Part shown: positions 33,672 to 46,324 of the stretch, piece by piece
Layout of the letters: every line of letters begins with the position of its first letter
Numbering within the stretch: position 1 is the stretch's first letter
Origin: G963923955 sp963923955
GTDB taxonomy: Bacteria; Pseudomonadota; Gammaproteobacteria; Eutrophobiales; Eutrophobiaceae
Direction: 5' to 3'
Length of the DNA stretch: 64,000 bases
NCBI GenBank assembly: GCA_963923955.1
Contig: OZ000552.1
Location: 2,108,001-2,172,000, forward strand
The notes under the pieces: model-generated
What the model was told of the DNA's origin: nothing
The model's database searches: none
What the model saw: only the letters and a program-made list of their open reading frames with translations
Position numbers and translations under genes: made by a program

Positions 33672-36557
33672 TCAGTCCTCATAGTCAGCAATAGACGGGC
33701 ACGAGCAGAGCAGGTTTCGATCACCATAGACATTATCCACCCGGCCAACCGGCGGCCAGTATTTGCCCAAGCGCAGCGATGCAAGCGGCCAGGCGGCCTG
33801 CTCGCGAGAGTAGGCATGCGCCCAGCCATCGGCGATCAGCGCCTCCGCCGCGTGGGGGGCATGACGCAAGGGATTGTCTTCGCGCGCCATCTTGCCTTGT
33901 TCGATTGCGCGGATCTCCTCGCGAATGGTGATCATCGCCTGACAGAATCGATCCAGTTCCGCCAGCGATTCACTCTCAGTCGGCTCTATCATGAAGGTGC
34001 CTGCGACCGGGAAAGACATGGTGGGGGCGTGGAAGCCAAAGTCGATCAGGCGCTTGGCCACATCTTCCGCACTAACGCCGGCGCTTTCCTTAAAATCTCT
34101 CAGGTCAATGATGCACTCATGGGCCACCATGCCATTGGTGCCGGTGTAGAGGATCGAGTAATGATCCCGCAGGCGTGCGGCGATATAGTTGGCATTGAGA
34201 ATGGCGACCTGCGTGGCTTGTTTCATGCCCTCGGTGCCCATCATCCTGATATACATCCAGCTAATCGGCAGGATCCCAGCACTGCCCCAAGGCGCGGCAG
34301 CCACCGGCCCGGCCTGCATGGAGGATTCCTTATCGAGCACTGCATGACCGGGCAGAAAGGGTGCCAAGTGCTTGGCGACCGCCACCGGCCCGACCCCAGG
34401 GCCGCCGCCGCCGTGCGGGATGCAAAAGGTCTTGTGCAGATTGAGATGCGAGACATCGCCGCCGAATCTGCCCGGATAACAAAAGCCGATCATGGCATTC
34501 ATGTTCGCCCCGTCGATATAGACCTGGGCGCCATGCTCGTGCACGATGCGACAAATATCCGTGATCCGCTCTTCAAAGACGCCGTGCGTGGATGGATAGG
34601 TCACCATGAGCGCAGCAAGATTGGCTCTGTGCTGCGCCGCCCGGGCTTTTAGATCCGCAATATCGACATTGCCTTGTGCATCGCTTTTTACAACAACGAC
34701 CTTCATGCCGCACATCTGCGCAGTGGCGGGATTGGTGCCGTGGGCGGAGCTTGGGATCAGACAGATAGTGCGCGCATGCTCACCGCGGCTTGCATGATAG
34801 GCCTTAATCGCCAGCAGGCCGGCATACTCGCCTTGGGAGCCGGCATTGGGTTGCAAGGACACGGCATCATAACCGGTTGCCGCACACAGCATCTGCTCAA
34901 GTTCCGCGATCAGCTGTTGGTAGCCCCGCGTCTGCGCGGCCGGGGCGAAGGGATGCAGCCGGTTAAATTCAGGCCAGCTAACCGGCAGCATTTCCGTGCT
35001 GGCATTTAACTTCATCGTGCAGGAACCAAGCGGGATCATCGAACGATCCAGGGCCATGTCCATATCGGCCAGGCTGCGCAAATAGCGCATCATTGCGGTC
35101 TCGGAATGATATGTATTAAAAACCGGATGCTGTAATACGGCATCGCTACGCAACAACTCACCGGGCAGCAGGCTGCCCGCCTCCGCATCGATCTCCTCCA
35201 GCGTGAAATCAATTTCTTTATCCCCGGCAAGGATCTCCCAAAGCAGGGCGATGTCTGCTGCCGTGCTGGTTTCATCAAGGGAAATGCCCACGTGCGCCGC
35301 ATCGATCTCGCGCAGGTTCACCCGCCGCGCGCGGGCGCGCTCATGTATCCGGCCGGTTTCATCATCCGTCTTAAGCGTCAGGGTATCGAAACATGACTGT
35401 GCGATTAATGTCCGGCCAAGACGCCTTAGACCGCCGGCTAAGACGGTCGTTAGATGGCCCACCCGGCGCGCAATGTCGCGCAGACCGCGCGGGCCGTGAT
35501 AGACGGCATACATCCCCGCCATCACCGCAAGCAGCACCTGTGCCGTGCAGATATTGCTGGTTGCCTGTTCGCGGCGGATGTGCTGTTCGCGCGTCTGCAA
35601 GGCCAAGCGGTATGCCGGCCGGCCGTGGCTGTCAACGGACACACCGACAATGCGCCCGGGCAGGGCGCGCTTATGCGCATCCTTGCAAGCCAGGTAGGCG
35701 GCATGCGGGCCGCCAAAACCCAGCGGCACACCAAAGCGTTGGCTGGAGCCCACAGCAATATCCGCCCCCAGCTCGCCCGGCGACTTTAACAACATCAGGC
35801 CAAGCAGATCGGCCGCCATCACCACCAGAGCATTATTCTCATGCGCCTGGGCGATCACAGCGCGATAATCATAAATCTCGCCGTTGGCAGCGGGGTATTG
35901 CAACAGGACAGCAAAGCAATCCAGCCCGGCCAGATCGCTTCGATGATCACCAACGACCACTTCCATGCCAAGCGCCCGGGCGCGGGTTTGTATGACCGCA
36001 ATGCTCTGCGGAAGACATTCGCGGGAGACGAAACAGGCGCGGGCCTTTGACTTGCTCACGCGCCGACACAGGGCGATGGCCTCCGCCGCCGCACTGGCCT
36101 CATCGAGCATGGAGGCATTGGCGAGATCCATGCCGGTGAGATCAGCGATCAGGGTCTGGAAATTTAACAGCGCCTCAAGGCGCCCCTGGGATATCTCGGC
36201 CTGATAGGGCGTATAGGCCGTGTACCAGGCGGGATTTTCCAGCAGGTTACGCAGGATGACGCTGGGCGTATGACAGTCGTAATAACCCTGGCCGATAAAG
36301 GACTTATAGAGCTTGTTCTTTCCTGCTATTTGTTTTAGCTGCGCCAGCGCCTCCTCTTCGGTACAGCCCGCGCCGATAGCAAGCGTATCGGGAGAATAGA
36401 TGCTCTCCGGCATGACCTGCTGCATCAGCTCGGCCTTGGAACCCATGCCCAGCACACGCAGCATGTGCGCCTGCTCCTGTTCATCCGGCCCGATGTGGCG
36501 CTGGATAAAATCCGTCCGCCCCGTTATGTCATCCAAAGAAAGTTTCTTATTCAACAT
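33672..36557 (-). CDS. gcvP: Glycine dehydrogenase (decarboxylating), P-protein
   Basis: 961 residues from the ATG at 36557; an in-frame GTG at 36566 is less likely. The PLP-dependent P-protein decarboxylates glycine and passes the aminomethyl group to the lipoyl arm of GcvH. Both homologous halves are present. The PLP lysine is K709 in HLNLHKTFCIPHGGGGPG, and the C-terminal half has the usual SLQPNAGSQGEYAGLLAI and STHGVFEE segments. Length is normal. It is the last gene of gcvT-gcvH-gcvP. Confidence 0.97.
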   Translation of the reverse strand: MLNKKLSLDDITGRTDFIQRHIGPDEQEQAHMLRVLGMGSKAELMQQVMPESIYSPDTLAIGAGCTEEEALAQLKQIAGKNKLYKSFIGQGYYDCHTPSVILRNLLENPAWYTAYTPYQAEISQGRLEALLNFQTLIADLTGMDLANASMLDEASAAAEAIALCRRVSKSKARACFVSRECLPQSIAVIQTRARALGMEVVVGDHRSDLAGLDCFAVLLQYPAANGEIYDYRAVIAQAHENNALVVMAADLLGLMLLKSPGELGADIAVGSSQRFGVPLGFGGPHAAYLACKDAHKRALPGRIVGVSVDSHGRPAYRLALQTREQHIRREQATSNICTAQVLLAVMAGMYAVYHGPRGLRDIARRVGHLTTVLAGGLRRLGRTLIAQSCFDTLTLKTDDETGRIHERARARRVNLREIDAAHVGISLDETSTAADIALLWEILAGDKEIDFTLEEIDAEAGSLLPGELLRSDAVLQHPVFNTYHSETAMMRYLRSLADMDMALDRSMIPLGSCTMKLNASTEMLPVSWPEFNRLHPFAPAAQTRGYQQLIAELEQMLCAATGYDAVSLQPNAGSQGEYAGLLAIKAYHASRGEHARTICLIPSSAHGTNPATAQMCGMKVVVVKSDAQGNVDIADLKARAAQHRANLAALMVTYPSTHGVFEERITDICRIVHEHGAQVYIDGANMNAMIGFCYPGRFGGDVSHLNLHKTFCIPHGGGGPGVGPVAVAKHLAPFLPGHAVLDKESSMQAGPVAAAPWGSAGILPISWMYIRMMGTEGMKQATQVAILNANYIAARLRDHYSILYTGTNGMVAHECIIDLRDFKESAGVSAEDVAKRLIDFGFHAPTMSFPVAGTFMIEPTESESLAELDRFCQAMITIREEIRAIEQGKMAREDNPLRHAPHAAEALIADGWAHAYSREQAAWPLASLRLGKYWPPVGRVDNVYGDRNLLCSCPSIADYED

Positions 36558-36593
36558 TTCTATCACTCGCTGCTGCTTACTTAAGGACAGATT

Positions 36594-36965
36594 TCAAAGA
36601 CCCGCAAGATATTGCCGGTATGCTTCCTCGTTCATAAACTCTTCCGTCTGTATCGTCTCGGCCCGCAATGTGAACAGCCAGCCGGCGCCATCGGCATCTT
36701 CATTTAATGTCTCCGGCGCATCCGCCAATGTCTCATTCACGGCGACAACGACACCGGCAAGGGGCGAGTTGACCGTACCCGCCGCCTTCACCGATTCCAC
36801 AACCGCCGCCTCATCGCCTGCGCCTAACTCGGCATCGGGCGCAGGCAGTTCCACATAGACCACATCGCCTAATTGTTCCTGGGCATAATCAGTAATGCCG
36901 ATCGTTACCAGCCCCTCTTCTATCTGTAACCATTCATGCTCACGGGTAAATAATCGCTCACTCAT
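36594..36965 (-). CDS. gcvH: Glycine cleavage system H protein
   Basis: 123 residues from the ATG at 36965. This start has AAAGGAG nine bases upstream, while the ATG at 36974 would touch that site. GcvH carries lipoate between the P, T and L proteins; the modified lysine is K60 in VVESVKAAGTVNSP. The N-terminal HEWLQIEEGLVTIGITDYAQEQLGDVVYVELP is canonical. It is 21 bp after gcvT and 36 bp before gcvP. Confidence 0.97.
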   Translation of the reverse strand: MSERLFTREHEWLQIEEGLVTIGITDYAQEQLGDVVYVELPAPDAELGAGDEAAVVESVKAAGTVNSPLAGVVVAVNETLADAPETLNEDADGAGWLFTLRAETIQTEEFMNEEAYRQYLAGL

Positions 36966-36986
36966 TCTTTTCATCTCCTTTAACCA

Positions 36987-38114
36987 TCAGGCCCTGACAT
37001 AATTTTGCTGCACAAAGGGCAGCCTTGAAACACTGACCGCCACGGTCCTATCCCGCACGCGGGCATTGAGCGCTGTATCCGGCGCGGCATGTTCAATCTC
37101 CACATAGGCCATTGCAATAGGTCGGCTTAAGCTCGGCCCGAAGCCGCCGCTGGTGACCCGACCGACGACAGTCCCGGCGCCGTTAAAGAGCTCAACGCCT
37201 GCGCGAATCGGCATCTTGCCGGTCGGCCGCAGACCAACGCGCCGCCGCACGGTTCCCATGCGCATCTGCGCAAGGATAACATCGGCCCCGGGAAAGCCGC
37301 CGGCCTTGTTGCCGTCGGCACGGCGCGACCTGGCGATGCACCACTGCAGCGCGGCCTCAACCGGCGTGGTATGCACATCCAGCTCATGGCCATAGAGGCA
37401 CAGCCCCGCCTCCAGGCGCAGGGAGTCACGTGCGCCTAAGCCGATGGCCTCCACCTCGGAAGAGGCAAGTAAGCGCCGGGCAATGCTCTCAGCCCGATCA
37501 GCCGGGCAGGAGATTTCAAAACCGTCCTCGCCGGTATAACCCGAACGCGTGATGTAACAATCCGTCGCGTCAATGCGGCTGCGGCAGCCGCTCATAAAGA
37601 CCAGGGCGTCTGCCGCCGGCGCAAGTCGGCGCAGCACATCCTTGGCCTTGGGGCCTTGCAGGGCAAGCAGTGCTTTATCCGCTAGGACTTCGATGGTTAT
37701 GGGCGCTGATAGATGCGCGCGCAGGTGGGCGATGTCCTGCTCCTTGCAGGCGGCATTTAATACGAGAAAAAAATCATCCTTGCCCCAGCAGCTAATGATC
37801 AGATCATCCAGAATGCCTCCCGCCTCATTCGTCAAGACGGCATAGACCTGGCTATCCTGGGCAAGGGACTCAAGATCAACCGGGAGCAGGGCTTCTAAGG
37901 CCCGGGCGGCACCGGCACCACTGATCCGCACCTGAGCCATGTGCGATACATCAAACAGGCCGGCGTTTGCCCGGGTGTGCAGATGCTCCTTGATCACGCC
38001 ATCGGCGTATTGCAGCGGCATGTGAAAACCGGCAAAGGGCAGCATCTTTGCGCCCAGCTCAAGGTGCAGCGCATACAGCGGCGTCCTGTTCAGTTTCTCA
38101 GCCACCTCGTTCAT
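36987..38114 (-). CDS. gcvT: Glycine cleavage system T protein (aminomethyltransferase)
   Basis: 375 residues. GcvT releases ammonia and forms 5,10-methylene-tetrahydrofolate from the aminomethyl-lipoyl GcvH. Seen: LHLELGAKMLPFAGFHMPLQY, GLFDVSHMAQVRISG (catalytic Asp region), SRSGYTGEDGFEIS-type segment and the C-terminal VTSGGFGPSLSRPIAMAYV. Length is normal. It leads the operon; the 115 bp to the divergent LysR gene are too short for a glycine riboswitch and none is seen, so control likely comes from the LysR protein. Confidence 0.97.
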   Translation of the reverse strand: MNEVAEKLNRTPLYALHLELGAKMLPFAGFHMPLQYADGVIKEHLHTRANAGLFDVSHMAQVRISGAGAARALEALLPVDLESLAQDSQVYAVLTNEAGGILDDLIISCWGKDDFFLVLNAACKEQDIAHLRAHLSAPITIEVLADKALLALQGPKAKDVLRRLAPAADALVFMSGCRSRIDATDCYITRSGYTGEDGFEISCPADRAESIARRLLASSEVEAIGLGARDSLRLEAGLCLYGHELDVHTTPVEAALQWCIARSRRADGNKAGGFPGADVILAQMRMGTVRRRVGLRPTGKMPIRAGVELFNGAGTVVGRVTSGGFGPSLSRPIAMAYVEIEHAAPDTALNARVRDRTVAVSVSRLPFVQQNYVRA

Positions 38115-38157
38115 TTCCAGATATATTGTCTTTAAAGTTTAATTTGGCTTGCGAAGA

Positions 38158-38173
38158 TAGCGAGAAATCGCTA
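38158..38173. promoter_or_regulatory. Perfect dyad between gcvT and the LysR gene
   Basis: TAGCGA, GAAA, TCGCTA: six-base arms paired perfectly, in an AT-rich divergent region. Position and symmetry fit a LysR-type binding site controlling gcvTHP and the regulator itself. Confidence 0.5.
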
Positions 38174-38229
38174 ATTTATAAAGCAAATAATTTTAATGAA
38201 TTTATTTAATATATAAATAGCTTACTTGT

Positions 38230-39081
38230 ATGAAAAACCTGCCGATTGATCTACTGCGTTCCTTCGTTACCATCGCCGAGCTGGGCGGCTTTACCCAGGC
38301 GGGCGAGCTATTAGGCCGCTCACAACCTGCCATCAGCCTACAGATAAAGCGCCTGGAAGAGCTGCTTGGCGCGCCGGTCTTTATCCGTAACGGCCATCAG
38401 TTACTGCTATCAAACAACGGCCGGCTGCTGTTTAGCTATGCCCGGCAGATCTTACATCTCAATGACGACGCCTTGGCAAAGCTACGGCAGTCAGAATTCG
38501 GCGGGCGCGTGCGCCTTGGCATACCGAGCGAATTTGCCACAGCACTGTTGCCGAAGATAGTCGGACGTTTCTCAAAGACCTATCCGGGCATTGCGCTGGA
38601 GGTGAAATGCGAACTGAGTAAAAACCTGCTGGCCGATGACAACAAAGACAACTTCGATCTCATCCTAGCCCTGCATGACAACCCCGCAACCAGACGCAGC
38701 AGTCAGCTAAAGGTGGATGAGCTGGTCTGGGTCTATAGCCCGCAACACGATGCGCATACCCGAACAAGCATTCCGCTGATCGTGGCACCGGAGCCCTGCA
38801 TCTATCGTCAGCGCGGCATCGCCAAACTGAACAAAAACAAACAGCCCTGGAACATCGTCTATACCAACCAGGACTTGAGCGGCATACAGGCGGCCATCGA
38901 AGAAGGCATCGGCATCACCGTGCTTGCCAGGAGCACGGTGCCTGATAGCTTGAAGACCTTGAAACCCTCAGCGAAGTTTCCGGAACTGGGGGAAATCGGC
39001 ATCAACCTGCTGTATAAAAAATCAACCGCCAATGAAGCAAGCGGCAGACTTGCTGAGTATATAAAGACCAGCTTAGCTTAA
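38230..39081 (+). CDS. LysR family regulator divergent from gcvTHP
   Basis: 283 residues. The N-terminal winged helix is clear (LLRSFVTIAELGGFTQAGELLGRSQPAISLQIKRLEELL), and the rest is a periplasmic-binding-protein-like effector domain (GRVRLGIPSEFATALLPKIVGRFSKTYPGIALEV). It is short of the E. coli GcvA C-terminus but the role may be the same: sensing glycine or a purine-linked signal. This is inferred from divergence with gcvT only. The strong TAGCGA-N4-TCGCTA dyad is a candidate target. Confidence 0.88.
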   Translation: MKNLPIDLLRSFVTIAELGGFTQAGELLGRSQPAISLQIKRLEELLGAPVFIRNGHQLLLSNNGRLLFSYARQILHLNDDALAKLRQSEFGGRVRLGIPSEFATALLPKIVGRFSKTYPGIALEVKCELSKNLLADDNKDNFDLILALHDNPATRRSSQLKVDELVWVYSPQHDAHTRTSIPLIVAPEPCIYRQRGIAKLNKNKQPWNIVYTNQDLSGIQAAIEEGIGITVLARSTVPDSLKTLKPSAKFPELGEIGINLLYKKSTANEASGRLAEYIKTSLA

Positions 39082-39093
39082 TCAGAGTTTCCC

Positions 39094-40170
39094 CTAAAAC
39101 AGACTCTGTTGACCCGACTCCGGCAAGGGCGCACGGAAGGCGCTGGTATCCAACTCCCTTCTGCCTTCCTGATTAAGTCCGAAGCGCTTGCAGGCGGCTT
39201 GAAAGCGTTGCCTGATCAGGTGCGCATACTCGCCACTGCCGCGCATACGGCTATGAAAATTAGGATCGTTTTCTTTGCCGCGACGAATGTCGCGCACAAT
39301 GTTCATCACATGCTTGGCCTTTAGGGGGGCATGCAGTTGCAGCCACTCTTTGAATAGCTGTTTTATCTCATGCGGCAGGCGCAGCATCACATAGCCGGCA
39401 GTCGCAGCACCCGCCTCCCTTCCGTGTTCCAGAACCTTTTCCATCTCCGCATCATTAATAAAGGGGATGACCGGCGCAAACATCAGGCCGGTTGGGATGC
39501 CGGCATCATGTAATATCCTGATGCTCTGCAATCTACGCTGCGGCGCGCTGGCCCTGGGTTCCATTACGCGCGCCAATTTCTGATCGAGCGTGGTCACCGA
39601 TAGAAAAACCTTCACCAGATTTGCCGCGGCCATCGGCGCCAACAGGTCGATGTCTCTCTCCACCAGCCAGGACTTGGTCACAATGGTCAATGGATGTCGG
39701 CATTCTTTTAGAACCTCTACAATCGCGCGCGTGATCTGCCATTGACGCTCAACCGGTTGATAGGGATCGGTGTTTGTGCCTAAGGCAATAGGTCGGCAGC
39801 GATAATTTTTATGACTCAATTCTTGTCTTAATAACTCCGCCGCATTTGGCTTGGCGAACAGTCTGGATTCAAAATCTATCCCGGGCGATAAGTCATGGTA
39901 GGCATGCGTCGGCCGGGCATAACAATAGATACAACCATGCTCACAGCCGCGATAGGGGTTAATGGAACGATCAAAGGGAATGTCCGGCGATTGATTGCGG
40001 CTAATGATGGTGCGCGCTTTTTCCACTGTCACTGTTGTGGGTATGCGCTTGTCTTCAGGCGGCTGTTGCCAGCCATCGTCAACCGCCTCGCGGCTATGTT
40101 CAAGGTAGCGCCCATCGACCGCAGAGCCGCTGCCCCGGCCTTTGTGTTTGCTCAATCTTTGTGTGCTCAT
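39094..40170 (-). CDS. PA0069/Rv2578c-type radical SAM protein
   Basis: 358 residues. The motif CEHGCIYC (CxxxCxxC for the [4Fe-4S] cluster and S-adenosylmethionine) lies in NPYRGCEHGCIYCYARPTHAYHDLSPGIDFE near residues 73-100. This matches the PA0069 family, related to DNA photoproduct-lyase-like radical SAM enzymes but without an assigned reaction. IALGTNTDPYQPVER and TKSWLVERDIDLL are further family segments. Length is normal. It stands convergent with the LysR gene and divergent from rmuC. Confidence 0.9.
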   Translation of the reverse strand: MSTQRLSKHKGRGSGSAVDGRYLEHSREAVDDGWQQPPEDKRIPTTVTVEKARTIISRNQSPDIPFDRSINPYRGCEHGCIYCYARPTHAYHDLSPGIDFESRLFAKPNAAELLRQELSHKNYRCRPIALGTNTDPYQPVERQWQITRAIVEVLKECRHPLTIVTKSWLVERDIDLLAPMAAANLVKVFLSVTTLDQKLARVMEPRASAPQRRLQSIRILHDAGIPTGLMFAPVIPFINDAEMEKVLEHGREAGAATAGYVMLRLPHEIKQLFKEWLQLHAPLKAKHVMNIVRDIRRGKENDPNFHSRMRGSGEYAHLIRQRFQAACKRFGLNQEGRRELDTSAFRAPLPESGQQSLF

Positions 40171-40213
40171 CTTTATCGCCGCTTACAAGCGCAATCTTTA
40201 AGGAAGCGCGGCA

Positions 40214-40232
40214 CAAGTCCATCCTGGACTTG
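40214..40232 (+). repeat. Hairpin repeat, copy C (CAAGTCCAT family)
   Basis: CAAGTCC (40214-40220), ATCCT, GGACTTG (40226-40232): a perfect 7-bp stem with a 5-nt loop. It lies in the leader of rmuC, 30 bp from its start. Confidence 0.55.
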
Positions 40233-40261
40233 GCAAGGCTTCAGCAGATAAACTTGCCGCT

Positions 40262-41593
40262 ATGCTAACACCAATATTCACCGACATCCTGTTACTTTTC
40301 CTGCTTGGCCTTGTCTTGTGGCTGGTCTATCGATCATCTGGGAAGGCCGGGGAGGCCGAGCGCTTTACCCGGCTGGAGGCGCGTCTGGATGAATATGTGC
40401 GCCGGATTGACGGCCTGGAGAAGGGGCTGGCTGAGTTCAAGGCAGAACAGCAAGAGGCGACTGCGCAGTTACGTGAGCGCCTGGTCGGCGCCTTCTCAGA
40501 ATTGCGTGAGGCATTGCACGGTATCTTGTCCGAGCAGGGTGTGCTGGCGGAAAAACGTCAGGGCGAGGCGCTCAAGCAGCTGGCCGAGAGCCTGCAAGGC
40601 GGCATGACCAATATCCAGAAACAGGTCGGCGAGCATTTGTCCAGATACAGCGACGAGCTTGGCAAGCGCATGGAGGGCCTGACCCAAAAGACCGATGCCC
40701 GCTTACAAGCGATCAGCGGCCAGGTGGAAAAACGCTTAAGCGAGGGTTTTGAGAAAACCACCGCCACCTTTGCCGATATAGTAAAGCGCCTGGCCTTGAT
40801 CGATGAGGCGCAAAAGAAGCTCACCGAGCTGTCCAGCAATGTCGTCAGCTTACAAGAAGTGCTGGCGGATAAGCGCTCGCGCGGCGCTTTTGGCGAGGTG
40901 CAGCTAAACGCCCTGATCCGCAATGTGCTGCCGGAGGACGGCTATCAGATCCAGTACAAGCTGCCCAATGCCACCATTGCCGATTGCATATTATTCCTGC
41001 CGGAACCCAGCGGCAATGTCGTGATCGATTCCAAATTCCCTTTGGAGTCCTATCAACGCATGACCGATATTTCCTTGGCGGAAACCGAGCGCCGGACGGC
41101 GGAGAGACAATTCAAGCAGGACATCCTAAGACACATCAAGACGATTGCGGAGAAATATATTATTCCGGGCACCACTTCCGATGGCGCAGTCATGTTCATC
41201 CCGGCCGAGGCCGTCTTTGCCGAGATCCAGGCGCACCATACCGACCTGGTAGATAAGGCCCATGCGGCGCGGGTGTGGATGGTTTCCCCCACCACCCTGT
41301 GGGCGACTCTTAATACCGCCCGCGCGGTGTTAAAAGATGCCGCCACCCGCGAGCAGCTACATATTATTCAGGAACATTTAGGCTTCTTGTCCAAAGATTT
41401 TGAACGCTTCCAGGGACGCATGGAAAAGCTGTCGCAACATATCAGGCAGGCGCATGAGGATGTGGAAAAGGTGCACACCTCGGCGCGCAAGATCAGCGCG
41501 CGTTTTGAAAAGATAGAGCGGGTGGAACTTGACCATGAGGGCCGCACCTCGCTCCCGGCAATGCCGCCCGATGAGCAGGATGAAAGCGCCTGA
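40262..41593 (+). CDS. rmuC: DNA recombination protein RmuC homologue
   Basis: 443 residues. RmuC limits recombination between short inverted repeats in E. coli and has a predicted nuclease-like core; its exact chemistry is not settled. An N-terminal membrane anchor (MLTPIFTDILLLFLLGLVLWLVY) is followed by a long coiled coil (about 35-190) and the RmuC domain (ADKRSRGAFGEVQLNALIRNVLPEDGYQIQYKL, VVIDSKFPLESYQR, WMVSPTTLWATLNTARAVLKD). Length is slightly below the E. coli protein. The next gene starts 26 bp downstream, perhaps by chance. Confidence 0.94.
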   Translation: MLTPIFTDILLLFLLGLVLWLVYRSSGKAGEAERFTRLEARLDEYVRRIDGLEKGLAEFKAEQQEATAQLRERLVGAFSELREALHGILSEQGVLAEKRQGEALKQLAESLQGGMTNIQKQVGEHLSRYSDELGKRMEGLTQKTDARLQAISGQVEKRLSEGFEKTTATFADIVKRLALIDEAQKKLTELSSNVVSLQEVLADKRSRGAFGEVQLNALIRNVLPEDGYQIQYKLPNATIADCILFLPEPSGNVVIDSKFPLESYQRMTDISLAETERRTAERQFKQDILRHIKTIAEKYIIPGTTSDGAVMFIPAEAVFAEIQAHHTDLVDKAHAARVWMVSPTTLWATLNTARAVLKDAATREQLHIIQEHLGFLSKDFERFQGRMEKLSQHIRQAHEDVEKVHTSARKISARFEKIERVELDHEGRTSLPAMPPDEQDESA

Positions 41594-41619
41594 TGAGCAT
41601 CCGTCTGCCTTAAGGTTTA

Positions 41620-45231
<3,612 letters not shown>

Positions 45232-45352
45232 ACGGCATGGCTTTGCCTGCCTCGCGCACCCGGCCCTATGAACGCCGGCGCTGTTCTTGTACCCAATGCA
45301 GGGCCGGATCCTTGCTGTGCTTAGGCGCTGATAAAGCGCTAAACTAGCGCCC

Positions 45353-46324
45353 ATGACCTTGACCGAACTACGTTATATTGTTGCCGTTGCCCGTGAATTG
45401 CATTTCGGGCGGGCGGCCGCGGCCTGCTTTGTCAGCCAACCCACGCTCAGTGTGGCGGTGAAGAAGCTGGAAGAGGAACTGGAGGTAACGATCTTTGAGC
45501 GCCACCAACATGACGTAACTATCACGCCGGTCGGCCGGCAGATCATCTCCCAAGCGCAAGAGGTACTGGAACAGGCCAACGCGATCAAACTGCTCGCAGA
45601 AGCCGGCAAGGATCAATTAAAGGGAAATCTGCGCCTCGGCGTCATCTATACCATCGGCCCTTATCTGCTGCCCAGACTTATTCCCTTAATCAATGAACAG
45701 GCACCGCAGCTCTCCCTGATTATCGATGAGGACTTTACGCACAACCTGGAGGCAAAACTGCGGCAGGGGGAACTGGATCTGCTCATCGTCTCAATGCCCT
45801 TTGATTTTCCGGCTATGGAGACACAATTACTCTATAAGGAGCCGTTCGTGGTGGCCGTGGCAAAGGGGCATCCTCTGGCGCGCAAGAAGAGCATCGAGGC
45901 GGATGATCTGGTTAATGAGACGCTGTTACTGCTGCGCGCCGGGAATTGCTTTCGCGATCAGGTGATCGAGGCCTGCCCGGCCTGTCGTGGTGATAACCTG
46001 TCCCGAAGCCCGATACAGCGCACCCTTGAAGGCAGCTCCATTGAGACGATCAGACAGATGGTGGCGGCAGGCTCCGGCGTGACCGTCCTGCCCGGCACCT
46101 CGGTGCAGCAGCAACACGAGATCGATAGCCTGCTGGACTATCGTCCCTTTGCCCGGCCCAGCCCGGCGCGCGATGTCGTCCTTGCCTATCGCAGCACCTA
46201 CCCCGGCGAGAAACGGGTGCAGCTGATCAGCAATGCGGTGAAGGCCTGTGAATTGGCCGGGATTGAGAAAAGCCAGAGGCGACCTGAGAACTCCCAGGCG
46301 GGCGGCAAGTCGCCAATCACTTAA
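45353..46324 (+). CDS. oxyR: Hydrogen peroxide-inducible regulator OxyR
   Basis: 323 residues of a LysR-type regulator. The peroxide-sensing cysteines are at C199 and C208 (RAGNCFRDQVIEAC), exactly the E. coli numbering, with a further C211. The N-terminal helix-turn-helix is VARELHFGRAAAACFVSQPTLSVAVKKLEEELEVTIFER. In oxidised form it should activate antioxidant genes. Its stop overlaps the convergent Do-protease gene by 8 bp. Upstream (45232-45352) nothing gene-like is visible; GC-rich palindromic bits near 45321-45349 could be control elements. Confidence 0.95.
   Translation: MTLTELRYIVAVARELHFGRAAAACFVSQPTLSVAVKKLEEELEVTIFERHQHDVTITPVGRQIISQAQEVLEQANAIKLLAEAGKDQLKGNLRLGVIYTIGPYLLPRLIPLINEQAPQLSLIIDEDFTHNLEAKLRQGELDLLIVSMPFDFPAMETQLLYKEPFVVAVAKGHPLARKKSIEADDLVNETLLLLRAGNCFRDQVIEACPACRGDNLSRSPIQRTLEGSSIETIRQMVAAGSGVTVLPGTSVQQQHEIDSLLDYRPFARPSPARDVVLAYRSTYPGEKRVQLISNAVKACELAGIEKSQRRPENSQAGGKSPIT

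Noticed and set aside
38115..38229. Glycine riboswitch in front of gcvT
   Set aside because: Only 115 bp, AT-rich, shared with a divergent gene; no tandem aptamer-like structure is visible.
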